A DNA stretch of 64,000 bases from Parachlorella kessleri (taxonomy: Eukaryota > Chlorophyta > Trebouxiophyceae > Chlorellales > Chlorellaceae). Every line of letters starts with the position of its first letter. Position 1 is the stretch's first letter. Of the stretch, positions 55,501-64,000 are shown piece after piece. Made by a program: the position numbers and the translations under genes. Below the pieces are notes generated by a model. That model was not told where the DNA came from. It ran no database searches and worked only from the letters and a program-made list of their open reading frames with translations. The stretch is taken from the NCBI GenBank assembly GCA_001598975.1, contig BBXU01001992.1:62001-126000 (forward strand), read 5' to 3'.

Positions 55501-58500
55501 GGCTTGTCGCTATTTTCTGTTCCTTGGTTCCGGCAGCGATCTGGCTCCGCTGGTGGCACCGTGCTTGCTGCCAGGGAGGGTTACCCTTCTGCATTTTCGT
55601 ATAGTCCTGCAGCTTCCATGTCTGCAATGCTTCTGAGCACTTGCGCTGCTCCCTTCAGATCAAGAGATCCTCCCCTGGGGTGCAAGCTGCACAGACATAA
55701 TCACTGTCTACCTGTACCTCCAGTGCTGGCTTGCTCCGCCCCCCCCTGCCGTCCAACGGTGGCCTTCTGTATTTGCTGTTACAGGCTGTGGAGACATTGG
55801 TTTTGACTGGTACTGAAAACCATGGGTGTTTCCTGCCCCCGTGCCGCAGTTTGAGCGTGAATGGTGGGGTGGTGGCCGACTTGGTGGGCAACCTCAACGC
55901 TGCGGGCGCTTCAGTGACAGTGCTGTACCGGCCAACCTCCAGCAGCCTTGATGGCCTGGGAGTGGCAGCCAATGTGGTGTTTGGGGGTCTCATGGCCAGC
56001 TGCCTGGGTGCCAACTACCTCGTCTCCTGGCTGCATCCCTTTGCGCCAGGTAGGGAGATGGGTGCCTCTGTGCCGCTTTAAACCTTACGGTGCAGCAGGC
56101 TCAGCACTTGAGAGTCAGGGCAAACAGCGCTGCCAGGGGAGGTGCCCCGTGTCCTGGAGATTCGCTGATGCCAAGTGGGATGCGCAGCACCATTGATCAT
56201 CGCCAAAGCCTCCCTGTGCGATTTAGGACCAGGACCTGCAATCAATGGAATCTGCCAATGTGTGCTGTCGCTGCAGGTGTGGTGGGGTGTGGTGCGCTGA
56301 GCCTGCTGGGCTACATTCAGACCTTCTACCTGACCGGCCAGCTCAGCGCGGCCTGGCTGCCCCACAACTACCGGGCTGTGGCGGACAAGTTTGCATGGAG
56401 CGTGGGGGAGATTCAGTGAGTGCCTGGCTGGAGGGAAGCCCTGCCAGGAGGCGTGTGGGAAGGGCCGGCACACTGGCGGTATTGGCTGTTATTTTGGCAG
56501 TGCCGCCGTGGAAGCGCTTGCGTCCTTGGCTCTGGCACGTGGCTCCGGCAGTCACAAGTGAGGGTCTGACATGCAAAAGTCTCGTGCAGCCAGACTTTCT
56601 CCACAGTCCGGGCCAGCAAAGATGCCCTGCGGTCTTGGCCCTTGCAGAGTGCCCTGGGCTGAGAGCATGCCCGACCCCAACCCTCAGCTGGGCTTCCCTC
56701 ACCAGCCGGTGGCGCTCACCTCGGCCGGCCAGGAGGTGCTGCTGCGGCAGTACCCCACTTACAACAGCTCGGGGAGCGGCGGTGCTGGCACCACGCCCAT
56801 CATCGCCATCACAGGTGCCGGGGGCATGAGGCTTGCTGTGTGGCTTTGGGCTCCTTGCGGAGTGTACCTTGGCGGCTTGCAAAGGGTTGCCTGGAGTTCT
56901 GCGCATGGTGTGGGCCCCATGTTGACTCCTGCCGATGAGGGCGCCAGATGCGCTGTTAGTAAAAGTTGCTGGGCGATCCCTGTGATGTTTGTGAAGGCAT
57001 GGCTGCTGTGCACTACGTGCGGCAGCCACCTAGGAAGTGCACCAGGCATAGGCCCACCTGGTCCTCATGCCTGCAGGTGTACTGGACCCCATTGCGCCCG
57101 GCACAACCCCGGGCACCACTGTGCTCCCGGGCATCCCGTTTCTGCCGCCCGATGAAGCCCAGCAGCTGCTCAGCGTGCCGCCACCACCCGTGGCCCCCCC
57201 GCCCTCACCCACAGATCCTGCGGGTACGCCGCCCCCAGCGCCCGCGCCCCCGCCAACACCGGTTCCTTTAGAGCCCTTCAGCACCCCCGCTGCCTCCCCC
57301 CCGGCACCCTCGCCCAGCCCAAGTCCGGTCGTATCCCCGCCACTGCCTACACCATTGCCATCGCCGTCCCCGCCCCCGCCGCCCCCCAGCAGCCCCCCGC
57401 CCAGCCCACGGCTTGTGCCCTCCCCGCCCTCGCCCGCTGTTGGGCTGTCCCCGGACAGCCCCAGCCCCGCGGCCCAACCATCGCCGGCGCCAGCGGTGTC
57501 TCCTGTGGCTGGCCCGCTGCCCGCCGGCCCGCTGCCCGCCAGCCCGCCAGTTGAGCAGCCCGCCGAGCCACCTGCAGGTCAGCCTGCTGATCCGCCGGTG
57601 GAGCAGCCGGCTGCCAGCCCGCCACAGGACTTACCGGGGTCCAGCCCGCCCTTTGCGCTGCCTGACGCCAGCCCACCTGAGCAGCAGCCTGCCAGCCCGC
57701 CGCAGGAACTGCCAGCTAGCCCTCCTGCACAGCAGCCAATGGCCAGCCCACCCACGCAGCAGCCTGTTGCTAGCTCTCCGGAACTGGCACCCGCCAGCCC
57801 ACCCACTGAGCAGCCCGCGGTAAGCCCACCTGTGCAGCCGCCTGCTGCTAGCCCGCGTATCCTGTTGCCTGCGAGTCCGCCCACCCAGTTGCCTGCTGCT
57901 AGTCCGCCTGTGGTGGTGCCTGCCAGCCCCCCCACGGAGCTCCCTCCCGCAAGCCCGCCTCTTCAGCTGCCTGCGGACTCCCCCACGGAGGCGCCTGCCA
58001 GCCCACCCACACTACTGCCTGCCAGCCCCCCCACACAGCTACCCGTGGCTAGCCCCCCTTCCCCTCTCCCTGCAAGCCCTCCCCTAGACTCCGTGCCTGC
58101 TGCTAGCCCGCCCGTGGAACAACCGGCAGCCAGCCCTCCCATGCAGCTGCCTGCCGTCCCTCCAGAGGTGCAACCTGCTAGCCCCCCCACCACCTCCCCG
58201 GGTGTCAGCCCCTCCCCCTTGTTGCCTGCGAGCCCTCTCCCACAGCTGCCCAGTGCGAGCCCGCCCTTGCAGGTGCCTGCTGCCAGCCCGCCCATGGAGC
58301 AACCCGCCAGCCCACCCGCAGAGCTGCCCACTGCAAGCCCACCCGCAGAGCTGCTCGCTGCCAGCCCGCCCGCGGAGCTGCCCGCTGCAAGCCCGCCGAC
58401 GCAGCTGCCTGTTGGTCCGCTGCCAGTCCTGCCAGCCAGTCCACCTGCTGAGGAGCCCGCTTTGGTGCCTGCAACAGAGCCCGCCCTGTCGCCTGAGGAG

Positions 58501-61500
58501 GAGCCTCCTCTTGTGCCAGCAGAGTCCCCAGTGCCCGCGCCGGGGCCAGGCCCAGAGGCGGACACTCTCGCCCCCGCTCCCGCACCCGAGCTGGCCCCAG
58601 CGCCGGCGCCTGATGAGGTGCCGCTGCCCCTACCATCCCCCACCCTGGCATCCAAAGGTGTCATGTTCCCTCCACCGCCCGTGCCACCACTGTCCATCCC
58701 GCCGCCTCGGTCCCCCACCTTGGTGACCAAGGGGCTTTCTCCCTTGCCGCTGGTGGTGCCTTCGCCGCTGGCAATCGCGTTGAGCCCTGCGCCGGCTCCT
58801 GCACCGCTACCAGGTGGGCTCTCTCACTTTGTCACTCCTGAGTGACTGCATCGGCGGCAAGCTAGGAGCGGTGTACCTGCGCTGATGTGTTGTGGTCCTT
58901 ACTGCAAGTCACTTGGATACAAGGCAGGATGGCTTGTTGTGGGCACCCTCTTTGTCACAATTGACGCAAACAGCGGCGGTGCGGTGACTAGTGGTTGTCA
59001 TGCTCTGACCAAAAGTAACTGCTGTTTTGTCGTGTGCCATTGGCGCTCATGCTGCCAAGGCCTGCTGGGATACCAGTGCTGTCGTTTCTAGACTGAAAGA
59101 ACCCAGTGTATCAGGTTCACACTTCTGCCGGACCAAAACTTCGCTGTGGGTAGCTGTCGTAGTAGTTGATGGAGCTGTCTCAGCATCACCTGACAGGCGT
59201 ATGTCATTGGCTGCAGGTTCACCAGCCCTCACCCGCTCCCCTGCCCTCATCAATCCCCAGGGTCTCTCCCCGGTGTTGTCGCCAGGTGAGCAACAAGGCA
59301 CCAGCCCCCAGCTGGGGACCTCCCTCCCGGGTACCACCCTCCCCCCACCCAACCCCGGGCGCTCCCCTGCCCAACCGCCACCGTTACCGCCCCCCTCCCC
59401 CTCCTCCCCAGCTGCCCAGTCCGTCCCAGTCTTGGTCCCTGCCCCCAAAGCACCCTCCCTAGGTGCTCCCTCCCCAGCTACCTCCCTCCCCTCCCCGGCT
59501 GTTGTGGCCCCCTCCCCAGCTGCCGGCCTTCCCTCCCCCCCAGCTACTGCCATCCCCGCCCAAGCCGCCGCCCGTCCCTCCCCGCTTGCCCTCTCCTCCC
59601 CGGCCGCCGTGCTGCCCTCCCCCCTTGCCCTGACGTCCCCTGTGCCCCCCCTGTCAGCAGCGCCTGGGGCGCTGCCCAGCCCCAGCCCCGCGCTGTCTGC
59701 CCCAACCCCCGCTGCCCCGCTGCCTGAACCCCTGCCCACGGCTCCAAGCCCAGGCAAGCGCCTGTGGTTGGCTTTGTCGGTTCCCTGTCCAGTTCCTTTG
59801 CGCCATTGGCTCTAGGTCAGGTCTAGCGCCAGGCCAGAGTGTGTGGTTGGGGCCCTATGCCTTCCGCGGCGAGCTTACGCTGCGGTTGTCGGGCAGTGAG
59901 CCAACATCATGCAGCCCGACAGCTGCGGCATAGGTTTTAGGCTTGGGTGTGCCATTTAGGAATGTCGTTACGCTGTTGAGGAGACTAGTGTCTGTCGTCC
60001 CCAGCTCTGCTGCATTGCCTCCCAGGACCCCCCACCCCCCTTCCCCCCAGCATGCCCCTTACTCTTGCTGCACGGGCTGTGCAGAGCTGTCGCCAGCGAT
60101 GGTCCCGGCTCCCGCCCCCGAGCTGGCGCCCAGCGACCTGGCAGCACCCGGCCCCTCCCCGCCGGTCGTCACGGATGACTCACCCCTGGCCACGCTGTCC
60201 CCTAGCAGCCCCCTGCCCTCGCCTGGCAGCGACCTGCCTGCCCCTGTGATAGAGTTTGTCACCTCCCCAAGCCCCGCCCTAGTCGGCGCCAGCAGTATCC
60301 CGCAAAGGGGGCTGTCCCCGCTTGGCAGCAGCCCCGACGCCACCCCTGTGCCCAGCACCACGCCCTCGCCCCAGGCTGACGCAGGGGCGCAGCCCAGCCC
60401 GGCCGGCGGGGGCTCCCCTGATCCAGTGCCCTCTGCAGCAGACCCCTTGGGGTCATCGCCAGCTGTCGACCCCTCCTCCGGCACGTCGCGGCGGAGGGCC
60501 CTACGAGACCTGCCCCCCCGGGCAGTCCAGGGGCACCTGGGCAGCAGCCACCTGGCCGCCAGGGAGGCCTTCGTGGCAGCAGTGCAACAGGCGGGTGCCG
60601 CGGGTGCCCTCCGGCGCCAGCTGCAGCAGCAGCAGCTGCAGAACGCGCAAGGCAGCCAGCCCGCGTGGCAGGGGCAGGTGTTTGTGGTGGTGGGCTCGGG
60701 CAACGGCCAAGTCCTGGCGGGCATGGATGCCGTGAACCGAGCCTATGACGTCATGGACCTCTCGACACCACTGCCCCGCCACTTCTACTATGACAGGTAC
60801 TCGTTGCCTTTTGCAGTAAAACGGTCCAGTGGAAAAGCCGTGCCTGTCCCTATGCTGCTGTAGCCAATCTGTTAGTTCCCTACATGAAACAGCAGCTTCA
60901 CGCTTGTGGTGCGAGCGTGCAGAAGGCGCTGCTCCGCGCCGCTTTGAAGCAACTCGTGGTGACGTTGGGGTTAGCTACTTCACCGATGTGTCTGTGTGCG
61001 CCCTGCCAACCCCTGTGCTCGCAGGTTTGCTCGCGCCTACTTCTGGGCCGCCGTGCTGCTGGCGGGCGTGATGTGCCTGCACGTGGCCTGGCTGGCCGCG
61101 CTGATGTGGCGCCGCGCCAGCGTGCCCAACGTGCTGTGGTTCCCTCGGGTGGAGATTGCCGCCTCGCTGGCAGTGCTGCCCATCCTGGCCTGGGGCTCCG
61201 CAGGTGATGCTCCACTCTGAGATAGGCAATAGTCAGTGCAACCCTAGGGTGCAGGCTGGCATTGTTGTGCCACACGTGCGACATAGGAGGCAGGTTCCAG
61301 GGGTCGCCACCTTCCAGGGGACCAGCACTCTTTGCTTCATGTGCCTCCCGGACTGCCGCTGCTCTGTTGGTTGTGGTGCCTTGAGGGAGCGCCGCTGGTA
61401 GGCCTCCTTGGGAGCCAGCCCACCTCCTCTCTTCCTACGAAGAAGCGCACCTGACTATGCAGTGACTGACCTTCCCGCCCCACCGCTGCTCCCTGCCCCA

Positions 61501-63941
61501 CCGCAGCGCTCTTTAATGGCGACCCGGGCGACATAGTGCTGGCAGTGGCCCTGCTGGTGGCGCTGCCCCTAGCCTTCCTGGCAGGCTGCGGCTACCTGCT
61601 CACCCGCTGGCTGCTGCTGCCCAAGCTGGCCCAGCGGCGCGCGGTGTTTGTGCTGGCGTCAGACCCCGCCCGGCCGCCGCGGCCCGTCATGCTGCCGGCG
61701 CCCTTGGGCACGCGGCGGCGGCGAGGCCAGACGGCGCTGGGCAATGTCCAGGAGCCGCCGGCAGGCCCGGACGGCAGCACCAGCTACCCGGAGCTGCCGC
61801 GGGGCGAAGAAAGCGCGAGCGACGACGGCCTGGGCAGGATGGCGAGCGGCTTGAAGGCGCTGCGGTCGGAGGAGCTTGCGGGCTCGGAAGCAAGCAGCAG
61901 CAGCATCGAGCCAGGCTTCAGCACCCCTGCCAAGGCAGGAGAGGGGGTCCATCGGTCAGGCAGGGCAGCTGGGGCAGCAGGCACGGACGCCTTTGCCAGG
62001 CCAGCCCTGGATCTGGCCGCAGCCCAGGCAGCAGGCAGCCCTGCATCCAACGGACGGCATGATGACATCGATAGCGCCCGCGAGCCGCAGAGGGCCGCCG
62101 CCAAGAGGGTCAGCAAGTTTGCTGCTAAACAGCCAAGCTCGCAGGAAGGGCAGTCGGGGGAGAGTGGCAGCAGCAGCAGTGGCAGCCAGGTCGGCGACGG
62201 GCATCAAGAGAGGGTGCAAGAGGAGCAGCAGCGGCAGCAGCCGCAGCAGCTGCCTAAGGGCAGGAGGCTGGAAGGCCTGGCGGCTGCTGCAAGGGCGTTG
62301 TGTGGCGCACGGCCGCACAAGGGCACCTGGATTTCCCTCCACCTTGACAGCAGGTGCGTGCACGGTTGTCTTGACCGTGTGACATGACCATATCACATGT
62401 GTTTGCAGTGTTTTTGGTTGCATGTCGTTTGGTGCCAACCCTGACTCTAGCTACTAACCACCACTGCCAGTTACCAGGATCAATGGAGCCAAAGCCGGGG
62501 CATTCTTACACTACTTCCAAGTTAAATCCCCCGTACTGCAGGTTCACCAACAAGTACGGGGTGCTGTTTGAGGGGGTGTACGGCCAGCCCCTGGTGCGCA
62601 AGGGCGCCACCTACGAGTGGGACCCGGCCAAGTGTGAGGCCAATAGGGGAGCCCTGGTGCCCTGGCTGGAGCCGCCGCTGCTCTCTGTCAGGTAAGGGGC
62701 GGGCAGTGGGCCGAATGCTGGCGGGAGGCGTGGTGGTTGCGATGCATGCAGATGGGGTGACATGCAGCTTGGTTTTGGGTGTGAGCACGGTGGCAAAGGG
62801 GAGGGGGGGGTCCATGGTGCCTTGGATGCTGCAGGTGGCTGGCAGGTTGTAGTCTGGCATCTCACTGCTCCTGGTGTTTGGGTTGTACTATGTTCAACAG
62901 CTGTTGCACAGTGTGGCAGGGTGGGGGCTGGCCGGCGCAGCATCAGAAAGGATCACCTTCTATGCATGGCGCTGCCTCACCCTAGCGTCGCTTGTACTGC
63001 CCTGCCTGCTGCAGGGGTCGCACCCTGGTGCACTCCTACTGGCTGCGCACGTTTTCGCAGCTGCTGCTGCCGCTGCGCCTGGTGGTGCTGGCGGCGGTGG
63101 TGTCGGGGGTGATGGACACCAACAATGTGGCCCAGGTGGGTGAACCCTGGGCCTGAGGCGGTCGTGCAGTGGTAGGGAGGGCCGCGAGTGTTGCAGACCA
63201 CATTCGTGCGGCATGGGGCAGCCTTCCACCTCGTAGCTTCCCTGCTTCAAGCTGGGCCCAGCATGGCTGCCGACGTTGGACCTTGTTTGGAGGGGCGGCG
63301 CCCCGGCATGTGTTGGGCTTCTGAAGCTGAGTGGGTAGTCTGATGAGATGGCTTTTGGTGCGGTGCAGGTGGTCGCCCTGCTGGTGCTCTACGTGCTGTC
63401 AGCCGTTGCGCTGCTGGTGCTGCGGCCCTTCAACTCCGCGGCTCTCGGCGCCTTAGAGCTGGCAGCCACGCTGGCGCCCGCTGCAGTGTTTGCCGCCACG
63501 CTGGCAGTCATGGACGGGCGGGGGGCCGACAGCGGCACAAGGTGTGACGGGTGTCACCTTTTACTGTTTGTTAGATACTGGCAAATGGAGATACTGGCAC
63601 ACCAAAAGTGGCATCCTGGGCGCAGGGACCAGGTGCCTATGTTGCGGCACGGCCGGTTCGCGGTTGCTCAGTAGTGAGGTAGTTCTCGCTCTGCGTGAGG
63701 AGCCCCTGCAGTGTGCATCACTGCCCGCTTAGTCGGCGGCTCCCGATGCACTCTTCCAACTGCACCTTACAGGGATGCCGCGGGTACCGCGATGCTGGCC
63801 TGCCAGGGCATTGGCTTCCTGTGCTACATTGTGATCGTGGGCTACACCTCTTGTGCGGCCCTGGCAGGGGCCCTGCCGCTGCGGCGGTGGGTGGGCCTGC
63901 GCCCGTCCCGCTCGGACAGGCTGGCGGGCGCTGTGGTACAG
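52594..63941 (+). CDS. TRP/Pkd2-like membrane protein with very long HRGP-type segment; 3' end beyond the right edge
   Basis: Plus-strand gene, at least 17 exons in consistent phase: 52594-52920, 53045-53233, 53486-54557, 54891-55039, 55268-55479, 55850-56049, 56277-56415, 56648-56814, 57077-58813, 59217-59753, 60085-60796, 61025-61203, 61507-62353, 62542-62691, 63015-63135, 63369-63541, 63773-63941, continuing off-window. Start 52594 (or 52531) gives a signal peptide (LAILVLVSLFLISVPPCAA). About 700 extracellular-type residues follow, then a first membrane region (ANVVFGGLMASCLGANYLVSWL, GCGALSLLGYIQTFYLTG) and ADKFAWSVGEI. Three Pro/Ser/Ala-rich exons (about 1,000 residues) precede further membrane segments (FWAAVLLAGVMCLHVAWL, LAVALLVALPLAFLAGCGYL, LVVLAAVVSGVMD, VVALLVLYVLSAVALLVLRPF, ACQGIGFLCYIVIVGYTS). 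The FAWSxG motif, KYGVLFEGVY and the Q...LRPF pattern resemble the fungal TRP/Pkd2/FLC family (PF06011). Probably a plasma-membrane channel or transporter linked to the wall. The family call is moderate; the gene model is strong. Confidence 0.68.
53367..53383. repeat. (CTAG)n short tandem repeat
   Basis: Four copies of a palindromic four-base unit in intron 2 of the TRP-like gene; a similar tract lies at about 44325-44341. Confidence 0.7.
57077..58813 (+). repeat. Proline-rich tandem repeat coding exon (HRGP type)
   Basis: One 1.7 kb exon of the TRP-like gene encodes about 579 residues dominated by short repeats such as QLPAASPP, ELPAASPP and EQPASPP. Ser-Pro-Pro and Ala-Ser-Pro contexts are typical of hydroxyproline-rich glycoproteins of green-algal walls. 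Two further Pro-rich exons (59217-59753, 60085-60796) continue it. Confidence 0.9.
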
Positions 63942-64000
63942 GTCAGTGAACGAGGGCCGCGGGGTTGCTTACAAGCCTGTAGGGTGCTGTTGGGTCGGTC

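Noticed and set aside
57963..58730. Minus-strand open frame of 255 Gly-rich residues
   Set aside because: Antisense shadow of the Pro-rich exon of the TRP-like gene.
59047..59757. Minus-strand open frame of 236 Gly/Ala-rich residues
   Set aside because: Antisense of another Pro-rich exon; no family motifs and no splice partners.

Overview
This 64 kb window is nuclear DNA from a eukaryote, most likely a green alga (Chlorophyta). The evidence is that genes are GC-rich and cut by many short introns ending mostly in ctgcag; TGTAA motifs lie 3' of several stop codons; the XPB and UBE2H proteins look plant/algal; and there are expansin-like and hydroxyproline-rich (HRGP-type) wall proteins. I see no operons, CRISPR arrays, tRNA, rRNA or insertion sequences. 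Species was not determined. Exon boundaries were read by eye from splice consensus, phase and protein-family conservation.

Layout. 1-9313 (-): separase, entering from the left edge with its catalytic-Cys exon outside the window. 9918-12686 (-): a WD40-repeat protein, head-to-head with 12881-14001 (+): ribosomal protein eL27. 15191-16667 and 17570-19013 (+): a tandem pair of catechol-O-methyltransferase-like genes; the first has a changed metal ligand and a splice-phase conflict. 19712-28736 (-): the TFIIH helicase XPB, divergent from 29536-31025 (+): the E2 enzyme UBE2H. 32353-50260 (-): a cluster of expansin-like secreted wall proteins, consisting of one very long two-module protein with a C-terminal ShKT domain plus three shorter paralogues. 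50989-51683 (+): TIM9. 52594 to beyond 63941 (+): a multi-exon membrane protein of the TRP/Pkd2-like type with a very long proline-rich segment between membrane regions.

The housekeeping genes (separase, XPB, eL27, UBE2H, TIM9) are single-copy and unlinked in function. The accessory biology is the wall-related half from 32 to 64 kb: a tandem expansin-like family next to a membrane protein carrying an HRGP-like extracellular segment. At least six introns in five genes appear to use GC instead of GT at the 5' splice site. The most unusual items are the double-DPBB/ShKT expansin, the HRGP-bearing TRP-like protein, and the diverging methyltransferase pair.
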